A stretch of DNA of 64,000 bases from Ancrocorticia sp047501485 (GCA_047501485.1 JAZDRN010000001.1:124001-188000); one strand, 5' to 3'. Shown: positions 25,327 to 34,409, counted from the stretch's first letter. Notes: generated by a model from the sequence alone, not told the origin. Translations and numbers: made by a program.

Positions 25327-26304
25327 GTGAGAGTTGCTGGAATTGACTGCGGAACGAATTCGATCCGCCTACTGATCGCTGACGTACCTGGGCGGGACGG
25401 TGCGCTCGACGACGTCGTCCGCCTGATGAACGTGGTGAGGCTGGGCCAGGGGGTCGATCGTACCGGCCAGTTCGCTCCCGATGCCCTGGCTCGTACGCTG
25501 GCCATGACCGAGGAGTATGCGGCGCTCTGCAAGCTGCACGGCGTCGAATCCATTCGGTTCGCGGCGACTTCCGCCACGCGGGATGCCAGTAACCGGGACG
25601 AGTTCCTGCAGGGAGTGCGCGACCTCCTGGGCGTTCCGGTACAGGTCCTCACCGGGGACGAGGAGGCGAGTACCAGCTTCGCGGGCGCGTCGTCCGTTAT
25701 GGCCAAGGATGGTCCGTCGCCGATCATCGCGGTGGATTTGGGAGGCGGGTCGACGGAGCTGGTCCTGGGGGATATCGATTCGGGCGTGATATCCGAGTTC
25801 TCGATGAACGTCGGGTGCGTGCGCATGCATGAACGCCATCTGTCCTCCGATCCCGCCACCCCCGAGCAGATAGCTGCGGCGAGGGCCGACGTCAATGCCG
25901 CCCTCGACGAGGCCGAGGAGCATATCGATTTCGGGTCGACGGAGGGGCTCGTCGGCCTGGCGGGAACAATCACCACTTTGACTGCGCGAGCCATCGGATT
26001 GAAGGAGTACGACGCTGCGCGCATCCACGGAACGTCTTTGACTCCCGCGCGGGTCACGGAGAACTGCGAGTGGTTCATCCACTCCAGGAAGGCCGAACGG
26101 GATGCTCTGGGCTTCATGCACCCGGGCCGGTCTGACGTCATGTCCGCCGGCACCCTGGTGTGGGAGGAAGTCGTCAAGCGCGTCGCCCAGCGTATGAGCG
26201 AACGCGGGAAGTCGCTGGATTCCGTGGTCACGTCGGAACATGACATATTGGACGGCATGGCGCTGTGGGCCGCGAGCGAGCCACAGCGCCCCGACTGGGC
26301 CTAG
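25327..26304 (+). CDS. ppx: Exopolyphosphatase / guanosine pentaphosphatase family
   Basis: Ppx/GppA phosphatase of the actin-like ATPase superfamily, 325 residues, the short two-domain form usual in actinobacteria. The phosphate-binding loops are IDCGTNSIRLLIAD (6-19) and AVDLGGGSTELVLGD (about 137-151); GLAGTITTLTA and the EHDILDGMALWA end motif are also present. It would split inorganic polyphosphate or pppGpp. GTG 25327 is the start, with only a weak GGTGG before it. It is 66 bases downstream of the DUF501 gene and likely co-transcribed. Confidence 0.9.
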   Translation: MRVAGIDCGTNSIRLLIADVPGRDGALDDVVRLMNVVRLGQGVDRTGQFAPDALARTLAMTEEYAALCKLHGVESIRFAATSATRDASNRDEFLQGVRDLLGVPVQVLTGDEEASTSFAGASSVMAKDGPSPIIAVDLGGGSTELVLGDIDSGVISEFSMNVGCVRMHERHLSSDPATPEQIAAARADVNAALDEAEEHIDFGSTEGLVGLAGTITTLTARAIGLKEYDAARIHGTSLTPARVTENCEWFIHSRKAERDALGFMHPGRSDVMSAGTLVWEEVVKRVAQRMSERGKSLDSVVTSEHDILDGMALWAASEPQRPDWA

Positions 26305-26412
26305 TCTTTTCGACGACGACGACGCCGCCGGCCGGCTACGGCGTTGTGGAACCAAGCGCGGGCGATATGGCCGGGCGTGGGCATCGGCTGACCCGGGCCG
26401 CGCCCGCGGAGG

Positions 26413-27108
26413 TCAGTTTACGATTTGACGTGAGATCACATCGGATGAGTTGAAGATGAGGACCTCACGATCGTCGGTGAGCACCCGAATGAACCCGGCT
26501 TCGGCCTTGAGCACGTGACCGTGTAGAGTCTCCTCCACCGTCACGATCTCTTCCCGGGACATCCACGGCGTCTCCACGGCGATAGCCAGAAATAGGAGGG
26601 CTCCGACGGCGAGTAACCCGATCCTTCTGAGCAGCTCCATCATTGCTTTGTGGCCGATGCCCCTGCGCCAGAACAGTCGCAGTATGACCACGACGCTCAC
26701 CGTGCCCAGGATCAGGAGAACGAACCAGGCTTTCTGGAAACTCACAATCCAGGTGAATGCCGCGACAGCTAGAGCGGCGGGAAACAGCAGGAGAGAGAAC
26801 GACCACGTCTTACGGGGAATGACGGGCCATACCAGCTCGACGATGGACAGTGAGAATAGCACGGCCAACAGTGCCCCGGCCAACATCGGCTCCGCGAACA
26901 GGGTACCGAAAACGATCGGTAGAGCATCGTTGAAATCAGAAGTCTCGGCCACGGCGAAAGCTGTTGACCAGTTCCAATCCGACACGGCGAGCATCCGAAG
27001 GAGGAGGAACAAGGTGGCGACCCCCGCGGTTGTGCCCCACCTGAAGCCCCGGCGGCTCGTGGATGTGTCGGAGTCCGGATCGGCTGAATCCTGCTCTGCC
27101 GCAGTCAC
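26413..27108 (-). CDS. Uncharacterised membrane protein
   Basis: I do not recognise a family. From GTG 27108 the protein has 231 residues: a short polar lead with an Asp/Ser-rich stretch, then about five hydrophobic segments (starting at WGTTAGVATLFLLLRML, and later TLFAEPMLAGALLAVLF, SLLLFPAALAVAAFTWIV, AWFVLLILGTVSVVVIL and IGLLAVGALLFLAIAV), and a 55-residue soluble C-terminus with EEIVTVEETLHGHVLKAEAG that reads like a small beta domain. The frame is open up to ATG 27312, but that extra stretch does not look coding and has no ribosome site. It lies downstream of nhaA in the same direction. Confidence 0.65.
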   Translation of the reverse strand: MTAAEQDSADPDSDTSTSRRGFRWGTTAGVATLFLLLRMLAVSDWNWSTAFAVAETSDFNDALPIVFGTLFAEPMLAGALLAVLFSLSIVELVWPVIPRKTWSFSLLLFPAALAVAAFTWIVSFQKAWFVLLILGTVSVVVILRLFWRRGIGHKAMMELLRRIGLLAVGALLFLAIAVETPWMSREEIVTVEETLHGHVLKAEAGFIRVLTDDREVLIFNSSDVISRQIVN

Positions 27109-27410
27109 TGCGCTGGCTGGGAGGCCGAGGGGTGGAAGAGGCTCGCCGACGCTCGAGATGCGGATATGGCAAGGGTGGGGCGGACATTTACGTCTCGCTG
27201 TATGTTGTCTGCTGCCAACTGTGCCTCCCAGTGTCGGTTCGTCCGTGGCCAGGTGGCCGCCTACTCCAACCGTACTACGAGGTGCGCCTCGCGGTGTGGG
27301 ATCCCGAGGCATCGTTCATACGAGCAGCTTCTCGAGGCGATGCGTTCGAGGCTGCTGGCCGAACCACATCATTGCGGGAGGACGACGACGTCGTCGACAA
27401 ACTGAGTCGG

Positions 27411-28637
27411 TTACTCGCCGATCTCCCGCAGCCGGGAGGCCTGACGGAGGCGCAGGGTGATCGCTCCGAGGATCACCGAGAGCAGGGAGCCGAGAATCAC
27501 GGCGACGCGGGCGTGCGCCTCGTGCGGATCGAGCGGGGAGAAGGAGAGCTGGGCGATGAGCAGCGAAACCGTGAAGCCGATACCTGCGACGAGGGAGATG
27601 GGAACGATATCTGCAATGGAGATATCCTCCTCCAACTTGAGCTTGAAGATGCGGACGAGTATCCATACGCCTCCGGATATGCCGAGCAGCTTGCCGAACG
27701 GTAGGCCGAGGTAGATGCCAATCGCGACCGGATCGCCGAGCATTCCGAGGAAGCCGCCGGAATCGATGATGTTGACGCCGGCCGCGAAGAAGGCGAAGAC
27801 GGGAACGACGAAACCCGCGCTATAGAAATCCATCTTGTGGGCGAGGCGGTGAGCCACGCTTTCCTTTTCTCCACTGGCGGCGCGGGCCGGGACCATCATG
27901 CCGAGCGCCACGCCCGCGATGGTGGCGTGAATGCCGGAGCCATGCATGAAGTACCAGGCTAGGATGCCCACAGGCCACAGCAGCCACCATTTGATGATGC
28001 GCTTCTTGGTGAGGAAGCCGAACAGAAGAATGCATGCGATCGAGATGGCCAGCCACAGGAAATCGATGCCGCTGGAGAAGAAGATGGCGATGACGATGAT
28101 TCCGCCGAGGTCGTCGGCGACGGCGAGGGTCATGAGGAAGGTTCGTGCGGCGGCGGGCAGCCCCTTGCCGAAGATACTGAGGACTGCCAGTGCGAAGGCG
28201 ATGTCCGTCGCCACCGGGATGGCCCACCCTCCGTACTCGGCCGAACCGGTGATGAGCTGAACGACGACGTAGACGCCGATCGGCCCGGCCATGCCGCAAA
28301 CGGCCGCGATAATGGGAACGGCGGCCTTTCGAGGATCGTGCAGTGAACCCGTGGTGAACTCCTGCTTGAGCTCCAACCCCACCACGAAGAAGAACAGCGT
28401 CAGAAGGCCGTCCGCTGCCCAGTCCGCGATCGTGAGGTCGAGGTGGAGAGCATGCGGGCCGACCACGGTATTGGCGATCGTGAAATAGGATTCGCGTACC
28501 GGGGAGTTCGCCCAGAACAGGGCGATGAGCGCGCCGACGACCAGAAGCATTCCCGCGAAGGATTCGTTCTGGAGAGCCCTGCGGTAACGTCCGATCAGCT
28601 TCATACTGCCTGCCATTTCTACACGTGTGATCGCCAT
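27411..28637 (-). CDS. nhaA: Na+/H+ antiporter NhaA
   Basis: Exchanges sodium for protons in pH and salt homeostasis. The 408-residue protein has about twelve membrane segments and the paired ion-binding aspartates in LAVADDLGGI (Asp175/Asp176), preceded by the PVATDIAFALAVLS helix (about 141-154). FFFVVGLELKQEF (about 82-94) is also a family signature. ATG 28637 is used; ATG 28616 (MAGSMKL) and 28604 (MKLIGRY) are possible shorter starts. The gene precedes the unknown membrane protein at 26413-27108 and is divergent from the tRNA at 28928. Confidence 0.95.
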   Translation of the reverse strand: MAITRVEMAGSMKLIGRYRRALQNESFAGMLLVVGALIALFWANSPVRESYFTIANTVVGPHALHLDLTIADWAADGLLTLFFFVVGLELKQEFTTGSLHDPRKAAVPIIAAVCGMAGPIGVYVVVQLITGSAEYGGWAIPVATDIAFALAVLSIFGKGLPAAARTFLMTLAVADDLGGIIVIAIFFSSGIDFLWLAISIACILLFGFLTKKRIIKWWLLWPVGILAWYFMHGSGIHATIAGVALGMMVPARAASGEKESVAHRLAHKMDFYSAGFVVPVFAFFAAGVNIIDSGGFLGMLGDPVAIGIYLGLPFGKLLGISGGVWILVRIFKLKLEEDISIADIVPISLVAGIGFTVSLLIAQLSFSPLDPHEAHARVAVILGSLLSVILGAITLRLRQASRLREIGE

Positions 28638-28802
28638 GCGTCAGATGGTGGGATTTCGGACGCATCACCGGTAATTATAACCGGGGCGGATGCGTCGGAT
28701 CGGAGACGATCAAGGATGGAGAAACACGAGGTTCTCTTCGGCGCGCTGCGTTTCAACTGCCGATTCGTTTCCTTGAGAAACGGTGTTCTAGAATGAATGC
28801 TG

Positions 28803-28914
28803 GCCTGGCTGGAAAGACTGGCGTTTCCGGCAAGGCTGGTGATGCCGGTGTTTCCGGTGGTTTCGGCCAAACTGGCGATGCTCGTAGTACTGGCACCTCC
28901 GGTAAGGCCAATGG
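28803..28914. repeat. Degenerate 9-bp periodic repeat upstream of tRNA
   Basis: About a dozen units of a CTGGC- or CCGGT-containing 9-mer. In one frame it would read as Gly-X-Y triplets (GLAGKTGVSGKAGDAGVSG), but that frame runs straight through the tRNA, so coding is unlikely. It fills most of the 290-base gap between nhaA and the tRNA. Confidence 0.5.
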
Positions 28915-28927
28915 AATCCGATGCACC

Positions 28928-29001
28928 GCCCCCATAGCCCAATCGGCAGAGGCAGCCGACTTAAAATCGGCCCAGTGTGGGTTCGAGTCCCACTGGGGGC
29001 A
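28928..29001 (+). tRNA. tRNA-Leu-like (UAA anticodon, short variable loop)
   Basis: Acceptor stem GCCCCCA / TGGGGGC (28928-28934 with 28994-29000), anticodon stem GCCGA / TCGGC around loop CTTAAAA (anticodon TAA), T-stem GTGGG / CCCAC around TTCGAGT, discriminator A29001, no encoded CCA. The variable loop is 5 bases (CCAGT), whereas bacterial tRNA-Leu normally has a long variable arm; tRNA of this form is usually labelled Leu from its anticodon alone. Confidence 0.85.
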
Positions 29002-29347
29002 CAAGCGATTGAGGCGAGAGAAGTAGGAGCTTGCTCGTACTTCCGAGCCGATTGAGTTTGTCGAATGGTGCGACGGGGTTTCAACCCTGTCGCACCAGGA
29101 GCACCGACGGCACAAGGCTCGAATCTTGGCCCTTGGAAACAAGGACTGGGGTTCGGGCCTTGTCTCTATTCTCCGCCCGGGCGAGGGTGCGATCGGCCAA
29201 GCCCCGGACGAGGGCTGCCCCGGACGGATCGCAGTACTGGTCGAGCGGATGGACATCCGCATCGGGATCTTGCGTCATGCGAGCATCTTCCCATGGCCGC
29301 GCAGGACCAGTGGCGAGACTTCGCGTCGGTCCACGCTCTGGGCTCCT
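29002..29347. other. 346-bp region after the tRNA
   Basis: No gene. A hairpin at 29067-29096 looks like a T-arm, and the following bases contain GGCTCGAATCTTGGCC, which also resembles a T-arm. These may be decayed tRNA fragments; the rest is unremarkable. Confidence 0.4.
29067..29096. terminator. 14-bp hairpin after tRNA-Leu-like gene
   Basis: GGTGCGACGGGGTT / AACCCTGTCGCACC with one G-U pair and a minimal loop, 65 bases beyond the tRNA. There is no T-run. It may terminate the tRNA transcript or be a tRNA remnant. Confidence 0.4.
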
Positions 29348-30628
29348 CTAGGTTGTGGAGCGCGTGGGTCGCGGGTCGCTTCCGCCGAATGCCGCCACCC
29401 GGTCCCAGAACCAGTCGGCAAGGCTCGGTGCGACTTCCACGTCACTGGTCCCCGCAGGCCCGCGACGGTACAGACACCCTCGTGGTCCCTCGATGAGGTA
29501 GGTGCCGTTATCGTCCGTGAGCACCTGCTTGTAGTAGGAGCCGTCGGCATCCCAATTCGGGTAGAGTTCCGGATCTCGTTCGATAGCCGCATCCATCTTC
29601 GCGACCTCCGCATTCGTCATCAGGCGAAATGCTTCTATCGTTCCCCATAATCCTCCGGTGCCCGGGTCTTGGCCATCGTGCCAGGCCAGGATCTCCGACG
29701 TACCGGAGATGACGTCCATCCCCTGATCCAGCGGTGGATGCAGTGTGCGTCGCAGTTCGTCCGGCAAGAGGGGCTCCAGCGCTGCCAACGCCGAACCGAG
29801 GTCTGTCCCTGTCTCCTGGGCACGGAACCGCAGCCACATCATCTCCATGAAGCCTTCCTTGCGGAGCACGTCGACGAGGGCCTCCTTCGAGATGTCCACG
29901 GTTGCCGCGCCCTTTTCGAGAACCGCCTTCACCTCCCGTACTGTTGCCAGCGTGCCCGCGGCGAGCTCATCGGTCGGGTCGATGCGGAGCATGCGCAACA
30001 ACAGCTGCTCGGCTTCGTCGAAGCGGTATTCGGCCAGGTTGGCATATGCGAGAGGCGTCGCCAAGTGCTCGTTCGAGGGGTCGGCTCTGATGGCTTTCTC
30101 CGCCGCCTCAATGAATTCTGCCGGGGGAGCGAAGCTCATCAGCAGCAGTACGGCGTGCAGGGCGAGTGCCTCGGGCAACGAGTCGACATCGGTGCGCGCG
30201 CACATCGCGACTGCCTCCTCCATCTGCTGCCAGCCGCCTTCGAGATCGCCAGCGAAGGCCATGGCATATCCGAACTGGAAATGGTCGTGCCAATTCTCCG
30301 GATCTTTCCGCAGAACCGCATCTGCCCACCGCAGAGCCTCGCCGAAGTCGCGTGCGGCGATCTCCAGATCCCGCAGATCCCGCAGGGCGTTCAGAAGTTG
30401 CCGGTCGTTCCGGCCCACGAGATCGTGCAGGATACGGCGAGCCTCGGCGAGATCGCCGAGCGCTTCGTGATGCTGCGCGAGCAGGATGCGCATGCCGCTG
30501 CGCTCCGGGCGGGCTGCCAGGACGCGCTGGGCGAGCCTGGGAATCTCCGGATGGGTGGGCTGTGCCTCATACAGCTCCCAGGCGAGGTCCGCGTCGTGCT
30601 CAACCGGATCGAACTCGGCCGTGCTCAT
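29348..30628 (-). CDS. TPR-type protein paired with an AAA+ ATPase
   Basis: A 426-residue protein. Residues 1-260 are helical hairpins of the tetratricopeptide type (RILLAQHHEALGDLAEARRIL, then blocks near DFGEALRWADAVLRKDPENW and YRFDEAEQLLLRMLRIDPTD). The C-terminal 110 residues (from about GTIEAFRLMT) form a separate domain with YYKQVLTDDNGTYLIEGPRG that I cannot name. The ATG at 30628 overlaps the stop of the ATPase gene (ATGA), so both are made together. It probably acts as adaptor or partner of the ATPase. Function unknown. Confidence 0.8.
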   Translation of the reverse strand: MSTAEFDPVEHDADLAWELYEAQPTHPEIPRLAQRVLAARPERSGMRILLAQHHEALGDLAEARRILHDLVGRNDRQLLNALRDLRDLEIAARDFGEALRWADAVLRKDPENWHDHFQFGYAMAFAGDLEGGWQQMEEAVAMCARTDVDSLPEALALHAVLLLMSFAPPAEFIEAAEKAIRADPSNEHLATPLAYANLAEYRFDEAEQLLLRMLRIDPTDELAAGTLATVREVKAVLEKGAATVDISKEALVDVLRKEGFMEMMWLRFRAQETGTDLGSALAALEPLLPDELRRTLHPPLDQGMDVISGTSEILAWHDGQDPGTGGLWGTIEAFRLMTNAEVAKMDAAIERDPELYPNWDADGSYYKQVLTDDNGTYLIEGPRGCLYRRGPAGTSDVEVAPSLADWFWDRVAAFGGSDPRPTRSTT

Positions 30629-31854
30629 CGCATGCCGCGCTTCACACGATAGGAGCGCAGCTGGGCGAAGGTGCCGTCGTCGACCCCGTATTCGAGGACC
30701 GGGGCGACCTGATCGAACCAAGACGTCGTCGACGGGGTGATCGTGGCCGCGATTGCGAGCAGCGATTCCGTCGTCACCGGTAGGATCCGCGCTGCCTCCA
30801 TGGAAGCCGTGAGGGACTGCTGGAGCGCCGCTTTGGCGGCGTGGGCGATGTCTGCGCCGGAGAAACCCTCGGTCGTGGCGGCGACGGCGGCGACGTCGAC
30901 CTCAGCGGGCTTGCCTTCGAGCTCGCCTTGCAGGATGGCTGCGCGGGCGACGGTGTCAGGCGGGAGCACGAGTACCGTCTTGTCGATGCGACCGGGGCGG
31001 CGCAGGGCGGGATCGATGTCCCAGGGGCGGTTGGTCGCGGCCAAGAAGTAGACTCCTTCGTTGTGGCTCGTGACGCCGTCGAGTTCCTCCAAGAGCTGCG
31101 TCACGATCGTGCGCATCGCTTCCGACCCGCCGCTTCCCGAGGTGCGCCGACCGCCAAGCGCGTCGAACTCGTCGAAGAAGATCACGCAGGGAGCGGCGGC
31201 CCGCGCGTCGCGGAACACGCTCTGAATCGCCTTCTCACTATCTCCGAGCCATTTGCTCAACAGATCCGCGAGCGTCACATGGATGAAGGAGGCGCCTAAG
31301 TCGCCCGCGATCGCCTTGGCGATGAAGGTCTTTCCGCATCCGGGCGGTCCGTACATCAGCAGGGACCCACCTGGCTTCTGACCGAATGCGGCGGCGAGTT
31401 CCGGATTGCGCAGCGGCGCGAGGAAAGTGGAATCGAGGTGCTGCTTGACCTCCGACAGGCCGGCGACATCGGCGAGGGTGATCGCTGGGCGTTCGGTGTC
31501 CCACATCCCGCTGGCCGAGGCCGTGTCTGTGTTCTCATCGTCATCGTCATGTAAGGATGCCGAGGGAACCAGCGGGTGCTCGGGAGCCGTTGTAGGAGGC
31601 GTGGGGGAAGTCGAGGGCTCGGAGGCCTTCGTGGCGGGACCACCGCGAAGCCTGGCCGCCATGACCCGTGCTCTCAGCACGCGTACGCGAGCAGGTTCGC
31701 CGCCGGCCGCCTCGAACTCCGTCAGCTCGCGGGCGGCGCGATCCGGATCCTTCTGCAACAGCAGGGTGATGAAGTCCTCCCGCAGTGCCAGGTTCTGCGG
31801 GTCTGCCTTCACTTCGTTCTCGATCACATCGAGGAAGTCTTCGTCTTCTGTCAT
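30625..31854 (-). CDS. AAA+ ATPase (FtsH/p97-like core)
   Basis: A cytoplasmic ATPase of 409 residues. Residues 1-70 are helical and TPR-like, 71-125 a low-complexity linker with an Asp run, and 126-400 one AAA module: Walker A GPPGCGKTF (169-177), pore-loop region KWLGDSEKAI (201-210), Walker B CVIFFDEFDALGG (223-235), the second region of homology AATNRPWDIDPALRRPGRID, and sensor 2 near GFSGADIAHAAKAAL. No protease or membrane segment is present, so it is more like a remodeller than FtsH. ATG 31854 is followed by an acidic start. It forms an operon with the TPR gene. Confidence 0.85.
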   Translation of the reverse strand: MTEDEDFLDVIENEVKADPQNLALREDFITLLLQKDPDRAARELTEFEAAGGEPARVRVLRARVMAARLRGGPATKASEPSTSPTPPTTAPEHPLVPSASLHDDDDENTDTASASGMWDTERPAITLADVAGLSEVKQHLDSTFLAPLRNPELAAAFGQKPGGSLLMYGPPGCGKTFIAKAIAGDLGASFIHVTLADLLSKWLGDSEKAIQSVFRDARAAAPCVIFFDEFDALGGRRTSGSGGSEAMRTIVTQLLEELDGVTSHNEGVYFLAATNRPWDIDPALRRPGRIDKTVLVLPPDTVARAAILQGELEGKPAEVDVAAVAATTEGFSGADIAHAAKAALQQSLTASMEAARILPVTTESLLAIAATITPSTTSWFDQVAPVLEYGVDDGTFAQLRSYRVKRGMR

Positions 31855-32133
31855 TGCGTCACTCCCTTACTTTTCTGCACCAAGTGTGGCAGACACAGGA
31901 CGGGCATATCGGGAGGGCTCCGTGCACGAGACGATCGCCGGCGAACGCTGCGGAGCGATCGCGAGAAGAAGCGCAATCCACTGGCTGCTCGCGCCAATTG
32001 GATACTTGCTCTGGCCCCATGCAAGAGACATGGGTAGACTGGTTGCCGCCTACGCGAGCGCTCCTGTGTATCTTCGTAGCGGAGGCCTTTGCAGAGCGCA
32101 CGTCAACCGTCACACGTGCGTAGGAGGCCCACA

Positions 32134-32448
32134 GTGCCCGTCTGGATCATCTCGTCAGCTGCATCGGCCTGGGGGCTGGTGATGGCGCTCGCCCCCATTC
32201 TTCAAATCAAGCGCATGGTCAGGCAGGGCTCCTCCCGTGACGTCTCTCTGGGGTATTTCTCCCTGCTGATCCCGGGATTCCTGCTGTGGGTGGCCCATGG
32301 CTACGCCACAGCGGACGCCTTCCTGATCGTTCCCAACGCCCTCGCCGCCTTGACAGCCGCCGCGCTGATCGGCGTTGCCGTGTGGTTGCGCCGCAATCCT
32401 CGTCCCGAAGAAGGCCTGCCACCGCCTGAGTCGAGAATGTCCCGATAG
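32134..32448 (+). CDS. SemiSWEET/PQ-loop family small membrane protein
   Basis: A 104-residue protein with three membrane helices and a charged tail, the size and layout of SemiSWEET sugar carriers, which work as dimers. LAPILQIKRMVRQGSSRDVSLGYF (motif around the P-I-L-Q and the S-R-D-V-S) corresponds to the PQ-loop, followed by LLWVAHGYATADAFLIVPNALA with the conserved Asn. GTG 32134 follows TAGGAGG by seven bases; the frame is open to 32089. Substrate unknown; glucose or sucrose in studied members. It is divergent from the ATPase operon and stands alone. Confidence 0.75.
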   Translation: MPVWIISSAASAWGLVMALAPILQIKRMVRQGSSRDVSLGYFSLLIPGFLLWVAHGYATADAFLIVPNALAALTAAALIGVAVWLRRNPRPEEGLPPPESRMSR

Positions 32449-32502
32449 CGCCAGTTCCCCGCGCGGCATGTTCGATCCGCGCGAACGTGCATGGCTGAGC
32501 GA

Positions 32503-33165
32503 TTAGTCGGCGTCGCTCCTTTCTGAGACGAGCCACGTTCCGGTGGTTTCATTTTGGGCGGATGCCGCGAGTGCGCACGCGAAGTCGGTGTATCCGATTG
32601 ACCGGGTGGTGAACGCGGTTTCGTCACCACCCGGCGGTAGCATCGAAAATGAGCCGTGGCGCGGCCTCTCTGGAATGAATGCCGGAGGAGGGACCAGATA
32701 GGCCCAGCGATCCCCAGCCTGCCCTGATTCCAGGTAGTCGCGCAGGTGCGCGTGCGCGATGCCACGCGGCAACGTACGGGCCGGGAACGTGGGATGCTGC
32801 CAGAAACGTGTGCCGTTCGGCAGTCGCAGGGAACCCGCGCCCCCGACGGTGACGATGAGCGGGTCTGGCTCCCTATCGGCAGCGGCGTTCAGCAGGCGCA
32901 GATGGATGCCGATGAGGGCGGCGGGGGCGATGTCCTCGCGCAATCGGATGGCATTGACGATAACGTCCACCCCATCGACCGCCCGGCGCAGAGTGGCGGC
33001 GTCCTCCAACGTGAGAACGACGTGCGTGAGCCCGCACGAGGAACGGGGCAGGCGGACGACGTCGTCGTACCTACGCAGTGCCGCCACCGCATCGACGTCC
33101 GGTGGCAGTTCGCCGAGAAGCGCTGAACCTGTTCGTCCGGTGGCGCCAAGGATCAGTATGCGCAT
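32503..33165 (-). CDS. NAD(P)-binding Rossmann-fold protein (NmrA/SDR-like)
   Basis: A 220-residue atypical short-chain dehydrogenase-like protein. The N-terminus MRILILGATGRTGSALLGEL carries the GxxGxxG dinucleotide motif (GATGRTG, 7-13), and ADREPDPLIVTVGGAGSL follows the second half of the fold. Proteins with this outline bind NADP and act as reductases or redox sensors. The ATG at 33165 overlaps the stop of the MFS gene (TGATG); a longer frame inside the MFS gene is a shadow. It is the last gene of the MFS operon under the twin TetR operators, so it is likely induced together with the pump. Confidence 0.82.
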   Translation of the reverse strand: MRILILGATGRTGSALLGELPPDVDAVAALRRYDDVVRLPRSSCGLTHVVLTLEDAATLRRAVDGVDVIVNAIRLREDIAPAALIGIHLRLLNAAADREPDPLIVTVGGAGSLRLPNGTRFWQHPTFPARTLPRGIAHAHLRDYLESGQAGDRWAYLVPPPAFIPERPRHGSFSMLPPGGDETAFTTRSIGYTDFACALAASAQNETTGTWLVSERSDAD

Positions 33166-34409
33166 CAGTGGGATTCTCCTTCGTTCCGCTGTGGTGCTGG
33201 CACACGGCCAAGCCTTCGGAAGAATGCCATCGAGACGACGGCAAGGGATAGCAGGCAGGCGAGGGCGATCATGAGTACCGAGAAATCGAGACGGAGGGCC
33301 GCGGTAAGCGGGCCGATGCTGGCGCCGAGGAATAGGAAGAATCCGTTCAGCGCCATGCCGCCTGCTCGATGGGGAGCGGCGGTCTCGCCGAAAAGGGTGA
33401 TCATCGATGGCACTGCGAGGGCGACACCCGTGACGAATACGAGACTGGCGAGCGCAATTCCGGCGACGCTGCCCGCGAGCAGCGACTCTAGGGCCAGGCC
33501 CGCCGCGGCCAGTCCGAATCCCGCGATGGCGACGCCGGGCATGGAGATGCGCCGGGAGACGGGTCCGACGAACAGGGAGGCGAACATGCCCGGCAATCCG
33601 ATCAGCCGCAGCCAGATCACATCGGAGGGCTCCAGCCCAAGGTCTCCCAGATGTGGGCCAAGGGCCGTGTACATCGCCGTGAAGGACAGCAGAAGTGTGA
33701 GATGAGCGAATGCGAGCAATGCCATCGGGAGCTTCGTGATGAGGCGTGCGGTTTCGGCAAAGCGCTGGCCCAGCCCGCTTGGGGTTGCGGGGTGGGAGGG
33801 ACCGGGTTCGACGACGACGAATGCGATCGCCAGTAGGCAGAGGGCCAGGAGGGCCGCGCTGACGAGAAACACCGACGGCCATCCCGCGCTCAGTGCCAGG
33901 GCCTGAGCTCCCACTTGGCCCGCGATACCTGCAACCAGGAATGCGGTGGACATCGCTCCTATCGCCGTGGGGCGGAGCCGGGGGCGCACCGCCTCACTCA
34001 GATAGGCGAGCGCCACCGGCGCGTAACTCGCGGCCGTCAGGCCTTGCAGGCCCCGCCATACTCCCAGGAGTGGCAATGAGCTCGCGAAGGCGCAGCCGAT
34101 CGTCGTCGCCACGAGGCCGAGCATGCCCGTGATCAGGACCTTCTTTCTCCCCACATGGTCTGAGATCGGACCCCAGAGCAGAAAACCAGCCGCGTAGCAG
34201 AGGCTGAACATCGTGGAGAGGGCGAAGGTGGCGTCCGCCTCGAACTCGGCGCTTATAGCGGAAGCGAGAGGGATGGCCGCGTACAGCTGCATGAGAACGA
34301 ACAGTGCCGTGGTAACGAGCAGCGCTATTGCGGGGGAGGTTGCGGGAAACCGGGTGGCCGCGGTGTGCCGGGGCGGCGATGGTGGTGTGCGGGTGGGGAG
34401 CGGAGACAT
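33165..34409 (-). CDS. MFS efflux transporter
   Basis: A 414-residue drug-type carrier with twelve membrane segments. The MFS signature between helices 2 and 3 is GPISDHVGRKKVLITG (about 101-116), and RGLQGLTAASYAPVALAYLSE resembles motif B/C of proton-driven exporters. ATG 34409 follows GAGGTTTCC; the longer frame begins inside the operator region. It is divergent from a TetR gene and two matching operators lie between the two starts, so the TetR protein almost certainly represses it. Substrate unknown. Confidence 0.88.
   Translation of the reverse strand: MSPLPTRTPPSPPRHTAATRFPATSPAIALLVTTALFVLMQLYAAIPLASAISAEFEADATFALSTMFSLCYAAGFLLWGPISDHVGRKKVLITGMLGLVATTIGCAFASSLPLLGVWRGLQGLTAASYAPVALAYLSEAVRPRLRPTAIGAMSTAFLVAGIAGQVGAQALALSAGWPSVFLVSAALLALCLLAIAFVVVEPGPSHPATPSGLGQRFAETARLITKLPMALLAFAHLTLLLSFTAMYTALGPHLGDLGLEPSDVIWLRLIGLPGMFASLFVGPVSRRISMPGVAIAGFGLAAAGLALESLLAGSVAGIALASLVFVTGVALAVPSMITLFGETAAPHRAGGMALNGFFLFLGASIGPLTAALRLDFSVLMIALACLLSLAVVSMAFFRRLGRVPAPQRNEGESH

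Noticed and set aside
28793..29026. Collagen-like open frame as a gene
   Set aside because: It has no ribosome site and reads through the complete tRNA; treated as a repeat only.
29669..30652. 327-codon plus-strand frame opposite the TPR gene
   Set aside because: No motif, and the minus strand has TPR repeats with an overlapping operon start.
33166..33882. N-terminal extension of the Rossmann-protein gene
   Set aside because: It is inside the MFS gene in another frame; the dinucleotide motif begins at ATG 33165.
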